Shown: positions 1 through 10,600, numbered from the stretch's first letter. The stretch: DNA of 64,000 nt from Perca fluviatilis (GCF_010015445.1 NC_053114.1:45221422-45285421); one strand, 5' to 3'. Notes: generated by a model not told the origin, from the letters alone. Translations and numbers: made by a program.

Positions 1-1330
1 CATTACACATTAGAAATGTTTACATCCACGTGTTCCTTGAATCGAGCTGAATTACGTGATATAGGCCATGCCCATTTCCGCGCAAACGTTTTTTCGCAAT
101 ATCGCACAATGGGCAAAACCAACTTTTTCGAACTCGTCTTAGGCTGTGCGACCGATCTGCACGAAACGTGGTAGTTAGCATCTCCAGACGGACCTGACCA
201 AAAGTTATGGAAAGAATTTTGCTAGTTAAAGTATGCGCATTTGACGACCAAACAAATTTTACTAGCTAGCTACCTACCACACACATATCATATCATATCT
301 CGGCCAAATTAAATGTTATCAGCAAATAACTTGAAATTTTGGCTAAGATCGGCCTTTAGGTGGCGCTATAAGCAACGTTTATTTGTTTTGGCCAAGAACT
401 CAATGCATTTAAATGGGAAATTTGCAATTGTAATATCTCTGCCACAGTGAAAGCAATCAACACGAAACTTGTTATCCTCGTTTGGCATGCCGGTCTGAGG
501 CTCTGTACCAAATTTGGTGAAGATCGGCCATTAGGGGGCGCTATAGTCAACATATATCACTTTGGGCCTTTTAACCCCTTCTGAGGTCGAGCATGTTGTA
601 TACAACCCCAAACGGCACTTCTGATTCATAACTTTATAACTTCATAATTATAAATAGTCAAAACGTAGGGTCTTTTGGAGCCAACAGCTAACAGTTGCCC
701 CTTTCTGCTGGTGTTCTTTTTGTCTTCCTAGCCCTTACAGAAGGTTTTGCATCCACCCTAGAAGTCCAGAGTTGTTCGGGTCTTTGTGAAATTAATCCAT
801 ACTGTTAAAACCAAGATTGATATACTGTGTGTAAGAAATGTTAATAGTTTGTCCTTTATGAGTTATAATGTTCAAATGGTTTGTTTTTGCACTGGATGAC
901 TCCGAATATAGAACTGTAGATGTGTTGCTCGTTCGGCATGCCGCTCTGAGGATTTGTACCAAATTTGGCAAAGATCGGCCATTAGTGGGCGCTATAATCA
1001 ATGTATAAGAGTTTTGCCCTGTTAATCAATGTTAATGGAATATTTGCAATGGGAATGTATCACAGAGCTTGCAGCTCACACTTCTAAAAATTACTAATGT
1101 TTACCTCCTACCGTTACGTTTTGGTTTTTGCTTTCGCATGCTCCCCTGGTGTTCTACAATAAACAAACTTCTTAACCCACCTGACAAAGTTTCTACAACC
1201 TTCACAGTGGACAAATGTAACTCTTTTCTCCTACTTTTTCAATCCAAAATCAACACCATTCATAGGCGCTGATACCGTGCAATTAAACATTGCAGTTGGT
1301 GCTAAGTGGAGAGTCCGTTATAGTGTGATT
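1..1330. repeat. Fish interspersed repeat with recurring GGCGCTATA module
   Basis: The segment carries three imperfect copies of a short module built around 'aagatcggccattag' followed by 'ggcgctata', at about 336-379, 511-551 and 961-1003. The spacing is uneven, so this is a dispersed repeat family and not a clean tandem array. Short reading frames here have no recognisable protein. The same style of sequence (GGCGCC/GCGCCCC-rich, 'aaatttggc') recurs inside the elements at 29679-30909 and 35279-36496. I cannot name the family. Confidence 0.5.
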
Positions 1331-2040
1331 GATTATGTCGGTGGCATTGATTCTTAATTTCCCACGAAGCTGATCACGGTTACGTGTCGGTTAAACTTCT
1401 CATCTCCAATCCTATCTGCATTTGTTAGAAGTGGCGCTGTCCTAAGTTGAAAGCCTACTTTTTTCGAGTTAATAGCATGTGTTCGTGTCGGCCGCTGTCC
1501 ATTTTCTAAGGTTTTGAAATGCAAACAACTTTTGACAAATTTTTTTTTTTTTTAAACGTGCGCCTGTGAGCACCCACGGAGGAAAATATCAATCGGCGCC
1601 TATGACACCATTTCCAACAACCTATACACGTCCCCTGCTCCTTCAACCACCACACCTGCCTCCCCCCCTCCACCCTCTGTCACTCTCATTTCTCTCTGCT
1701 GTCCCCTGTGGTCATGGGGGTTAAGAGGTTTGTTTATAGTAGAGAACTGTTAAAGGTAGTCTGTATATGCATGGAGATGAACTGTTAACCACTACATTTG
1801 CCATGGCAGAGTACCGCAGACCTTGTGCATCAAACCTCTCGATATTCACCAACATTCGCCACCCCTACGTAATGCTTCAGGTCCCGCATTGGCGCAGCTT
1901 CCCAGGTCATTGGGGGTGACTGGCGCGGCTCCCCGGGGCGTCGGGGACAACTGTATTGTTTTTTATTGTATTCCATATTCCTTTCACATTATATTTTTAT
2001 TCTCTAGTAATTATAATAATCCTTCTTACATACCCTCATT
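1331..2040. other. Noncoding stretch, no gene recognised
   Basis: I see no supported coding region here. A T-run lies at about 1540-1552 and a short pyrimidine-rich stretch at 1655-1710. At 1875-1950 the text 'ggtcccgcattggcgcagct' resembles the inverse of sequence near 27740-27800, which suggests one more dispersed repeat. Confidence 0.4.
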
Positions 2041-2850
2041 ATGTTAGATCATTTATTTTTATATTTCTTAAATTTTAACTCAGATTCTTTCATTTTATAT
2101 TTTGTAAAATTCCTATAAAGGGTATTCTTTTTTACAGGCATTTTGAATTGCTTTGGACTTCCAGGGCTTTTCTGAATATACCCCTTTTATTGCAATATTG
2201 TTTTATCGGACAGGTTTTATTATATAGAGTTGCAAATAAGTCTAAAAATAGTTCATATGCAGTATTAAGGTCAGCATCCTTGCTTACTTCCTTCCAATTA
2301 TACTTTATTAACTCATTTCTAAATGCAGTTAGTTTCTTCGGTTCTTATTCTCCTGTATTTAATCTCATTGCACTCCCTTTTCCCACTATAATTACAATCA
2401 TGAGTCACAAAGATTGGCAGGTGGTCACTTATATCATTAATCGATATTCCATTTGAAGAGTTGATTTCCATATTGTTTGTACAAAAATCTATCAGAGTGG
2501 CACCATTAGATGTTGTTCTGGTTGGTTTTGTGATTGTTGGAAAAAGACTCAAACTATACAATGTTTCAATAAACTCTATAGTCAATTTGTGTTTGGGATT
2601 TAATAAGTCAATGTTGAAATCCACACAGATTTAGTTGACTTTATGCTTTACTTTATTAAACATTTGTTCCATTTTTTTCTGTAAATATTTTAATGTTGGA
2701 TCCTGGTTTCTTATACACACAACTTACTATGACATTCTTAATTTTTTTCCATACATAATTCAATTGATATACACTCCATTGTATCATCAGTGACTACTGC
2801 CATGTTTTCAACAACCTTGTAAATGAGACCGTTAACAACAAAAAGAATAG
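2041..2850 (-). pseudogene. LINE endonuclease fragment (copy 1)
   Basis: This is a relic of a non-LTR retrotransposon of the jockey/CR1/L2 type. On the minus strand a broken frame at 2319-2624 encodes a piece of the apurinic-type endonuclease: it has the end of the GDFN motif block (FNIDLLN), a central NxAT-x-ID-type block and, near its C-terminus, SDHLPI, the conserved catalytic SDH of this nuclease family. Frameshifts separate the parts, so it is dead. The same fragment recurs at 17390-18080, 30905-31740 and 36495-37330, always on the 3' side of a TRIM gene, which marks it as part of the duplicated block. Confidence 0.75.
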
Positions 2851-3557
2851 ACAAGAACACAGAAGTTAATTTTTACTTGCGCAAGCAAGGAGTTAATGTT
2901 ACAGCACTCAGAGCTTAGTACAAAAAGTTACTGCTGAAAGCCCTCTACAGCAGCTTTTTATGATATCCTAATAGTTCCTGTTTAGAGCAATGATCTGTGT
3001 TTTTGAACCATTTATTTGACCTCTGCTTACTATCTTACCATCACATCTTTAAGCTAATTATAGATGTATGCTCACTCTGTCCATGACGCAGCTGATATCT
3101 AAACAAAAATATTACTTAAAAAAACATTTTAAATTACTTTATAGTGATACTTGTTTAAGTATTATTAATGGAGATGTAGTATTTCGATAGAAGTGTTTTT
3201 AAATGTTTTAGTTTTTAATATATCAGTTTGAGAACCAGTGAACTAATCGATTAGTCGACAAAATGTGTTAGTAGAGCTAAAACTACTCCAAATTTTACAG
3301 TAACATTAATTGCGTCTTTCTCTGTCGTAACACAGATAAGCAGCCTATAAAGTCAACCACGTCTCTTTATTATCAAAAAACATTTAATCTTTTTCTTAAA
3401 TGAACATTAAAATGACAGTAGAACATTTATCCTCAATAAAAACAAACCGCCAATAATCACTTATATAATATAATTTATAATTACAATTATGCAAAACAGT
3501 CATACCCAAAACTAAACATATCTTTAACAATATTTATAAACATGAATGTATTAATAT
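2851..3557. other. Shared 3' flank of the TRIM block, noncoding
   Basis: AT-rich sequence without a supported gene. It matches 18080-18381, 31740-32750 and 37330-38340 in the same order, so it belongs to the segmental duplication unit. Confidence 0.6.
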
Positions 3558-4707
3558 TAGTGCTGTCAAATGATTAAAATATTTAATTGCGTTAATGTCA
3601 TGGTTAACTCAATTAATCGCAATTAATCGCACATTTTTATCTATTCTAAATGTCCCTTAATTTCTTTAAATCCCATTCTTTTTTTTCTCATTTTAATGCT
3701 CTTATCAACATGGAAAAGTGGATCGGCTTGCTTTGTACAAATGTTTATTTTATTTTTTTTATTGAAAACAACATTGCCATATACCGTAGTGTTCAATTTC
3801 CAACTAACATTCTCACTTGGAGCAAATAATCTCTTACACAATGTAACACTGTCCATCAATAAAAGGTGAAAACAGCCCTTTCTGAGGGATCAAAACAGGG
3901 CGATCCAACATAAAATTACAAAGTGCACATGTAAGGTAAACTAGGACTCAGCCTATAATGCCGTTAAACCATGGCTTAATACTTTACTTTTCTCAAGTTT
4001 GCTTTAAAAATGGCAGTCAGGCTACTGCTCTTTATTCACCAGAGGCTCATCAACCCAGCCTCTCATTTCAGAAAGAATGAACAGTAACGGTTAGCAATAA
4101 AAGGTAAGCCTACTACTTCTTTGCTTTGAGCCAGTTACTCAAACAGACGAGCCTGTTGACATTTTCAGACAACAGGGAAGCTCACTTCTTTTGTACAACA
4201 TGCCCAGACAGTGAAAACAACCTTGCAGAAGGTACTTTGGTGCAAAGCGGGCAATTTCACTGTGTGCCCTTTCATGTGTGGACCACCATTCCTTGGGACG
4301 GTCATCCATGCTAGTAAGAGGCTCTGCCTTGTAGTGCTCCAGATATTGCTTAATGGAACCATTTGGCAACTTTTTAAAAGTAAACTTTCCATTCAGAATC
4401 GTATTGGCATCCATTTCAGCGTCTCTCGCTCGCCATCCACTCAAAACGTAATCTTAGCCTACTACTCTTTGGCTGGCTCACAAGCCCAAACAAGTGTGTG
4501 CGGCGTGCCTGTTGTTGTGTTTCCAGTTTAGCTAGCTCTGGTGTGGTGTTGTAGTTTTTCTAACGTTAGTAGTTGTTGCAACATCATGTGAAAAAACTAC
4601 AAAGTTTGCTAGGCCAAAAAGAACATTAATCTCGCGATAGAAAAATTTACGCCGTTAAAGTGGGTTTACGTTAACACTGTTAATAACGCGTTTAACTGAC
4701 AGCTCTA
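3558..4707 (-). mobile_element. hAT transposon relic with perfect 8-bp target duplication
   Basis: The element begins TAGTGCTGTCAAA and ends with the inverse-type terminus TGACAGCTCTA. It is flanked by the identical octamer ATTAATAT at 3550-3557 and 4708-4715, the 8-bp target-site duplication expected for the hAT superfamily. Inside lies a decayed transposase on the minus strand. The sister copy is at 18382-19574. The corresponding site in the blocks at about 32725-32745 and 38308-38330 has no insertion, so the element entered after those lineages separated. Confidence 0.85.
4110..4444 (-). pseudogene. hAT transposase C-terminal (dimerisation) fragment
   Basis: On the minus strand the frame at 4139-4444 gives about 101 residues containing EWW-x2-HE followed by A-x-KYL, the pattern that precedes the hAT dimerisation domain. 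Just after KYL a frame change exposes a segment reading SARLFSLSGHVVQKK, matching the family's conserved 'S-x-R-hF-x-x-x-G' block, then an in-frame stop. A further recognisable stretch follows. The gene is frameshifted and lacks its N-terminal zinc finger and catalytic core. Family placement is confident; no activity is expected. Confidence 0.75.
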
Positions 4708-4715
4708 ATTAATAT

Positions 4716-5294
4716 ATAAATTCATTCTCAGAAAGTTATTCACTTTTTTAAATTACTTTTAGCTTTCATTCTAATTCTATCTACGAAAGGGAAGTCAGCT
4801 GTAAAAGAGAGAACACACATAACAGTGATATTACTAATAGGAGCAACAACAGTTCTGCTAATCAGAGCTACAAATACATAACAATGCTAAGTAAAAACCA
4901 AACTGTTGTTAATCAAAATAAATCCTATTAAAGCCAGTAAAATAGAACATATGAGGATTGAGAGACAAGTTCAAATAAAGGAAGTAAATGCACATTTCAA
5001 ATGTTCTCTCCACTCTCTCCCATTTGTCATTTAAGAGTCTACTCTGGGCCCCCTCCCAAACATTTAGGCTCATTCACTTTAAGAGTGATGCATTCTGGGA
5101 ATGTTGACAGTTTATTACGTAAACAATATCAAAATAACAAATCAGAAACGCTAAAAACAGAACAACATCCTTAGGTATTCTCTCTCATCTCTCTCCTGAA
5201 AAATTACTTGTTTTTTGTGATGAACAAATAGTTATTTTTTAACAAAAAAACAAAACCTACAACTCGGAACTTGAACGACAGACACACACACAGA

Positions 5295-5341
<47 letters not shown>

Positions 5342-5938
5342 CAACTACAATATTCCAGGTCATTCAACAAAATAGACAATAAACCAAATAAACATATGTA
5401 TAAATGACATCATCAGCCCATCATACACGTCTCTCCCCAGCACAAAGCTTCTGCCTAGAAGTGCCCAGAAAGTTCAGCTACTTTCTCCATTTTCTAGTAG
5501 AAACATCTCACAAGCACACTCCTGGATTCATTCCTCCATCCTCTTCAAATAATCTGTCTGGCTGTCATTAGACTAGTCTGGACCCAGCTTCTTATGTTTA
5601 AAATCTAAATTAAACTCAGAATGTTAACACATCTCCACCCAAAGCTGAAAACCAGTCGGCTACATTCTGCAGATTTTCAGTCTGGATCAAAACAACGACT
5701 AAACCCTGCAGATCCTGTTTGGGTCTGATCATAACATTTAAGCTTTTTACTCATCCTTGGAAATTAATAAACAAACATTTTTAATTAAAATCCCAGTTCT
5801 TGCAGCACATTAACACCAAAAGCAGCAAAGTTGTAGTTTCTCATTTTGGGCTTTGGAAATATTTAGTGTCTCAAACAACAACCAAGGAATGTTTTCCATC
5901 AGGTCATCAAATCTTAATTTTTCCTCTAACCTGGATCT
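4716..5938. other. Conserved 3' flank of TRIM copy 1 with CA microsatellite
   Basis: This stretch has no independent gene. It matches 11380-12610, 19575-20757, 32750-34119 and 38340-39625, the sequence downstream of every other TRIM copy. A CA tract occupies about 5281-5340. On the minus strand an ATTAAA hexamer (plus-strand 'tttaat' near 5779-5784) lies about 155 bases past the TRIM stop codon and could serve as a polyadenylation signal; that is inference. Confidence 0.6.
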
Positions 5939-7444
5939 CTACATTTTCTTCAACCTAAAACGCCTAAGAAACAACTTTGAGCTCTCTCCTCTCTCCATCT
6001 TCTCTGAGTTCTCTGAACCTGACAGAGAAATCTCAGCTGGACAGATTTTGATTTCTTCAGTTTTAGCATCGCCAGCTGGTCTGATGCAGAAATAAGGGAA
6101 GAGTTTCTCAGTGAAAGTGTCTCTGTGAGTGTAGATGTGAGTCTTGTCTTCAGAGTTGTAGAAGGACACCTCCCCCCCCTCATAGTCCAGCTGGACTCTG
6201 ATCCTCTGGAGACTCTTCTTCACTGTGAGGCTCTTAGATCCATTAGTGTATTTTCCACTGCGATGTAATAAACACCAGATTCCATATTTTGGTGAAACAT
6301 ATCTTTCTCCCTTCCTGTCAGCTGACTCTTTGACTAAACCCACATTCCAGTCAGGATGATCTCCCACCTCCACCTCCCAGCTGTGTTTCCCTGAGCTGAA
6401 ACCCTCAGAGTCCAGAACAGAGGGATACCTACTGTGTCTCTCTGGATTGTCTGGAAGCTTCTGGTTTGTGTCTCCACATCTCACACTGGTCAGATCATCA
6501 GACAGATAGAGACAGGGGTATGCAGTGTTTGGGTCCAGAATGACGGGACTGAAGTGGACCATGTCCCTCATCTTTTCCCAGACTCTGAAGGACAGGTTGC
6601 CCAGATGTTTGGCCACATCTGTCAGCGCTCCTGAGAGCAACTGTGGATCTGACAGCGAGCACTGGACTCTGGCTCTGCTCTGAGAGGCTTTATAACTGCT
6701 GAGGAACGGCACGCTGTCTTTCTGCAGGTCTGCTTCCACAGCAGAGATGCTGTCTGACAGAGAGGAGATCTGCTCCTGAATCCTCTTCATCTCTCTGCTG
6801 ACAGTCTTCCCCCTCTGCTGCTCTTCCTCCCTCAGAGCTGCCAGTCTGGACTCCTCTTCCTCTTTCAGGAACTGGTGCAGCTTGTTGAACTCTGCTCTGA
6901 TCTGACTCTCTGTAGACAGCAGCTGCTTCTTGGAGTGTTGAGTTATTTCATCGTATGTTTTCTCCACTCGTCTGTGTTTGTCCCTCTTGTCCTGCAGAGA
7001 CTGTAAGTCAGATTTCAGCTGCTCCTTCAGATCTCTGACTGCTTGTTCTACAGGAACCACCGTGTGACCGTGGTGGAGAGAAAACTCACACACGGTACAC
7101 ACAACTTTATCTTCATCCTTACAGAACAATTTAGGCTCTTCTTGGTGTTTACTACACACCACCTCCACCTTCTTCTCTCCTTTTCCCGTCTCAGATGATC
7201 CAGATTTCTGTCTCCCAGCAAAGTTGTCAGCCTGTTCCTTCAGTGCAAAGTTCACCCCAGGAAAGTTATTTGATGATTTTCTTTTACAAATGGGACAGTT
7301 TTTTTTGTTAGCTTGTTCCCAGAATTTGTGCAGGCAGCTTGAACAGAAGCTGTGGTTGCAGCTCAGAGACACAGGATCTCTGAAAGTCTCTGAACACACA
7401 TAGCAGTTCAGGTCACTTTCAACAAGAGCAGTTTTCTCAGCCAT
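5939..7444 (-). CDS. TRIM protein, RING/B-box/coiled-coil/PRY-SPRY (TRIM35/NF7-like), array copy 1
   Basis: A single-exon 501-residue protein, full length for a class IV TRIM. Residues 14-53 form a C3HC4 RING (C14, C17, C29, H31, C34, C37, C50, C53), the E2-binding domain of a RING-type E3 ubiquitin ligase. Residues 97-127 form a type 2 B-box (C97, H100, C108, C116, C119 and the HHGH at 124-127). A charged coiled coil rich in KEEEESRL- and QQRGK-type segments spans about 130-270 and should mediate antiparallel dimerisation. PRY-SPRY runs from about 305 to 480, with WEVEVGD and LDYEGGEVSFYN as landmarks. The start MAEKTALVES is shared by all intact copies. By family the protein is a cytosolic ligase with target choice set by the SPRY, commonly linked to innate immunity in fish; exact target unknown. 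One residue is missing relative to the paralogues in the KYTNG-SKS loop. Orthology to a particular mammalian TRIM is uncertain. Confidence 0.93.
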   Translation of the reverse strand: MAEKTALVESDLNCYVCSETFRDPVSLSCNHSFCSSCLHKFWEQANKKNCPICKRKSSNNFPGVNFALKEQADNFAGRQKSGSSETGKGEKKVEVVCSKHQEEPKLFCKDEDKVVCTVCEFSLHHGHTVVPVEQAVRDLKEQLKSDLQSLQDKRDKHRRVEKTYDEITQHSKKQLLSTESQIRAEFNKLHQFLKEEEESRLAALREEEQQRGKTVSREMKRIQEQISSLSDSISAVEADLQKDSVPFLSSYKASQSRARVQCSLSDPQLLSGALTDVAKHLGNLSFRVWEKMRDMVHFSPVILDPNTAYPCLYLSDDLTSVRCGDTNQKLPDNPERHSRYPSVLDSEGFSSGKHSWEVEVGDHPDWNVGLVKESADRKGERYVSPKYGIWCLLHRSGKYTNGSKSLTVKKSLQRIRVQLDYEGGEVSFYNSEDKTHIYTHRDTFTEKLFPYFCIRPAGDAKTEEIKICPAEISLSGSENSEKMERGESSKLFLRRFRLKKM

Positions 7445-7720
7445 CTGTCTTTGTATCTAAATGTCTCTCAAAAACAAGACTCACCGAGTTCCTGTCCCTT
7501 CTCTTGACTGCTTCAAATCTTCCCGTCGTGTTTTTTCCTGCAGAGATCTCACACCCTGTAATGGTGTCTCAGCTCCGTTCAGCAATGTCAAAGTCTACTG
7601 TCCTTTCCCCTCACCTGTCACCAGGTGAATTATTAACAGCAGGATCATTCATCATCGTTTATGTACCTTCAGGAAGTGAAAGGTGTAGTTCAGTTTAAGA
7701 TGATAATCTGATCAAGTATC
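7445..7720 (-). promoter_or_regulatory. Conserved 5' flank of TRIM copy 1 with paired E-boxes
   Basis: About 275 bases upstream of the start codon are strongly conserved with 22285-22560 and 41129-41411, although much of the surrounding DNA differs, so this is the most likely core promoter and 5' UTR. A palindromic pair CACCTG (7612-7617) and CAGGTG (7622-7627) separated by four bases lies about 170 bases upstream of the ATG. It is kept in copy 5 (41296-41311) and, with closer spacing, in copy 3 (22452-22465). Promoter function is inference from position and conservation. Confidence 0.4.
7594..7720. repeat. Direct repeat, left copy, flanking the Penelope-like insertion
   Basis: The sequence from 'tctactgtcc' to 'gatcaagtat' is repeated in the same orientation at 9192-9315 with few differences. 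In the paralogous flanks near 22434-22563 and 41276-41411 it occurs once. The ~1.47 kb between the two copies is therefore an insertion associated with duplication of this block. Confidence 0.75.
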
Positions 7721-7839
7721 CCACCCCGTACCCATATCCTCCCCCTGACCCCAACCCTGACCTTAACCCTTATCCTCACCGCAACTCTCATCCCCACCCT
7801 AACCCCAACCCTCATCCTAACCCCAACCAAACTCCTTTC
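7720..7839. repeat. Degenerate CCCTAA/CCCCAACC-type simple repeat
   Basis: A C-rich, A-interrupted run of 'aaccctgacc', 'aaccccaacc' and similar units at the left edge of the inserted segment. It resembles degenerate telomere-type repeats seen elsewhere in the window (24560-24920, 45490-45840). Confidence 0.5.
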
Positions 7840-8427
7840 CCGATTATTCCGTTTGTATCCACTTACACCCAACAGACCACCAGATTACATCACTACATTA
7901 AACACAATTTCAGCATTTTACAAACACAACATCAAGCATTTACCAACCATAAAACTATTTCCGCCTATCGGAAAAACAAAAACCTCCATGACCTACTTGT
8001 TCATTCCCAGTTTACTGATCATAGACCTCCCGTTAACACTCAACACAACATTTTTTACAAAAACAGAAAATTTATTTTTAACCCACACAGTCGGACATCC
8101 CACCCCATCCTCCAGTCGTACTCCCTTCATACAAGCAATACCGTTTACATTATTACATGCACTGTCTGCAACAAACATTACATATGCGAAACATATGTAT
8201 GTAAGCATACCATTCTCACACGCCTTAAACAACATCTTTACAATATTGAACAAGGTAAACTCACGACACCATTAGTCATACATTTCCAGCAACACTCAAC
8301 CAATCACCTCATCATTTCTGGCTTAGAATCAAATGACCGTTGGACTGTGGGACAGAGGAAGAGGGCAGAAAGAATCTGGATTCACCTTCTCAGGACCATC
8401 ACACCCACAGGTTTAAACGACAAATAA
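7840..8427 (+). pseudogene. Penelope-like retroelement 3' ORF fragment with GIY-YIG domain
   Basis: A plus-strand frame open for about 195 codons without an ATG at its beginning, ending at TAA 8425-8427. It starts with PFVSTY, continues with a connector containing RKNKNLHDLLVHS, and goes on to a NTVYIITC-x2-C block, then a helix-like TRLKQHLYNIEQGK and a C-terminal WIHLLRTITPTGLN. This order (reverse-transcriptase tail, NLxDLLV connector, cysteine pair, GIY-YIG-type nuclease, PxGLN end) is that of Penelope-like elements. The usual Y-x-G of the second nuclease motif reads YICET, so the glycine is missing and catalysis is doubtful. The reverse-transcriptase core is absent. A 5'-truncated relic. 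Confidence 0.7.
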
Positions 8428-8527
8428 ATTCCCCTGTACATCCCTTCTGTTATCCATTCTCTACCCTACTCTGTATCCAGATCCATAAATCAGCCAAAAT
8501 CAGCCACCCCAATGGGACCAACACAAT

Positions 8528-8529
8528 TA

Positions 8530-8620
<91 letters not shown>

Positions 8621-8640
8621 TTTATTTATTTTTTTTATTA
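8528..8640. repeat. (TA)n followed by (TTA)n microsatellite
   Basis: An A-run and TA dinucleotides at about 8528-8566 pass directly into TTA trinucleotides to about 8620, then T-rich sequence. It lies just after the Penelope-like fragment and may derive from that element's 3' tail. Confidence 0.85.
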
Positions 8641-9191
8641 TTTTTTTATTTTTCTCTCCCTTCCTCTTTGGACGTTTCTTTATGCACTTGATTTTATTAT
8701 CAATTATTAGATGTGTTTTGCATGTTTCTTTTTTTGAATTTATCACCAAGCACTTATTTTATCTTTTTATTACATTCTTAAATTATTTATAAATTGTGAA
8801 TTATCTATGAAATTATTTATGTATTTATTATATATTCTACGGCCAGGTAGATGTGATTGCATACCTTTTTACTGGCCTTTTTACCCAGCACTTATTAATT
8901 TATCTCCTTTTTGCATGATCTCATTGTATTGTATTTTCTGTGTTTTTTCTTCCCATTTTATTTGCCCGGTGTTCCCATTGGCGCACCTTCCTGGGGCCTC
9001 GTACCCCTGTCCCCCGGATTATGGGCTGAGAGAGCTGCCTCTACACTAAGAACCTAGTCACTTAATAATCCATCATTTCACGACACCCCTTCCAATTCCC
9101 TCCTTTTTGGTTCAGATCAATAGGCCAGTACCAGAAAATTACAACCCTTAATTACTAACTCTAACCCTACCCCACCCCTAACCCCCTAAAA
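8641..9191. other. AT-rich noncoding sequence inside the inserted segment
   Basis: No supported gene. A GC-richer patch at 8965-9045 ('cattggcgcaccttcctggg') resembles 1875-1950. A short 'ctaaccctaccccaccccta' type stretch ends the insertion. Confidence 0.4.
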
Positions 9192-9315
9192 TCTACTGTC
9201 CTTTCCACTCACCTGTCACCAGGTGAATTATTAACAGCAGGATCATTCAACATTTGATGTACCTTCAGGAAGTGAAAGGTGTAGTTCAGTTTAAGATGAT
9301 AATCTGATCAAGTAT
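9192..9315. repeat. Direct repeat, right copy (duplicated TRIM 5' flank block)
   Basis: Matches 7594-7720 in direct orientation, including the CACCTG/CAGGTG pair at 9210-9225. Past this point the sequence rejoins the ordinary upstream flank seen at about 23380 and 44330. Confidence 0.75.
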
Positions 9316-9439
9316 CTAGAAATAAAACGGTGTTAAACTATCATTAATGGTACACGAGGCTAAGATCTGTTTATACAATATTGTGTTTATACACAGCTCT
9401 TTACAGCAAATCATAGCAGCTGTGTATAAAATCAGAGAT

Positions 9440-9880
9440 TACAGGACACACACACACACACACACACACAAGTCTGTATTACCCTTAACCCTTACCCTCA
9501 CCCTAACCATAACCTAATTCTAACCCTAATCCTAAAACTAACTCTTAACCCTCAAACAGCCCTTTAAACTCGTGGGGTCCAGCATTTTGGTTCCCACGAG
9601 GCTGTGCAGACCCCACAAAGGATACTGTAGTCCCCGGTTTTTGGACCCCACGAATATAGTAAAACAGGCACTCCGAAACACGCACAGAAACACACACACA
9701 CGCACAGAAACAATCACAAATGCGCACACACACACTTAAACAAAAACAAATGCGCACACACAGAAACAAGCACACACACACTCCGAAACATACGCACAGA
9801 AACACACTCCGAAACACACACAAACACACACACACGCCGAAACACGCACAGAAACACACACACACACACACACACAGTTA
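9440..9880. repeat. CA microsatellites around a small dispersed element
   Basis: A CA tract at about 9447-9471 and CA-rich interrupted sequence at 9660-9875 bracket a segment (9480-9660) with 'actcgtggggtccagcattt' and 'ggaccccacgaatatagt'. That segment is the reverse complement of the module at 57785-57900, which is likewise flanked by long dinucleotide tracts. The long open frames here are simple-repeat artefacts. Confidence 0.7.
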
Positions 9881-10100
9881 ATTTTATTTTAAAATTTGGA
9901 GTAGTTAAAGCTCTACTAACACTCAGAAGATTTTGTCGTCTAATCGATTAGTTCCCTGGCTCTCAAACTGTTTTACAACTGGAATCTCTGATGTATTAAA
10001 TAATAAATTAATTTAAAAACACTACTATATAAATAATACAAAATCTCCATTAATAATACTTGAAAGTAAGTTAAAATATTTTTTTTAAACAAAAAGGTGA
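9880..10100. other. Noncoding, AT-rich
   Basis: No gene seen. Parts resemble the inverse of the flank near 3150-3300 ('aatcgattagtcgacaaa'). Confidence 0.35.
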
Positions 10101-10400
10101 CCGGGTACAGAGCACCACGAGCTGCCGGTCGTTTCAGCGGAGATTACAGTTAAATTCAGGCGACAAAAAGGGACCATTATGCGGCGACAACAGTTAAGTC
10201 ACCAAAACTACTAGTTAAGGATGGTGGTTTGGGTTAGGGGGTTGGTGTTAGAGTTAGGGTGTTTGGGTTAGGGGATGAGAAACTCATCTTGATGGCTTCG
10301 CCGGCTTCGTCTGACGACTGGATGGTTAAACTGGGAAGCCAAAGGCAGAAGCACGGGCCAGTGCTTGTCACTTGAAGTTCTCCATTCGTGCAGTTGTGCA
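10100..10400 (-). repeat. Inverted copy of the upstream block segment (empty at the TTAA site)
   Basis: Reads as the reverse complement of 45555-45980: it includes the inverse of 'gtctgaacttaaccgtaat', the CCCTAA-like stretch and the 'cttctgcctttgtcttccca' stretch. At the TTAA where the 24999-26589 element sits in block 3, this copy has no insertion. Confidence 0.6.
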
Positions 10401-10600
10401 ACTTGTAAATTGAAATTTGCACTCGTAGAAAATGTTCACACACCTGTATTCTGAATGTGAAGTCACAGAAAAAATCTTCAAAAATGTGTAGATTGATATT
10501 TACATGAACACAATGACAGCTGCAGACTTGTAGTGCAACATTTACATTTTCCATCACAACCACAACTCAGTGATTACAACCTCTCAAATCTGTCACTGCA

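Noticed and set aside
1823..2047. 74-codon plus-strand frame
   Set aside because: No recognisable protein, low-complexity C-terminus, and partial match to other noncoding repeats in the window.
6434..6634. Plus-strand frames opposite TRIM genes (6434, 13089, 34606, 40112 and others)
   Set aside because: Antisense shadows of the SPRY coding sequence that recur at the same place in every copy.
7445..7500. Short intron in the TRIM 5' UTR (GGTGAGTC donor on the minus strand near 7484)
   Set aside because: The donor-like sequence is good, but the available acceptor before the ATG would leave an intron of about 40 bases with no pyrimidine tract.
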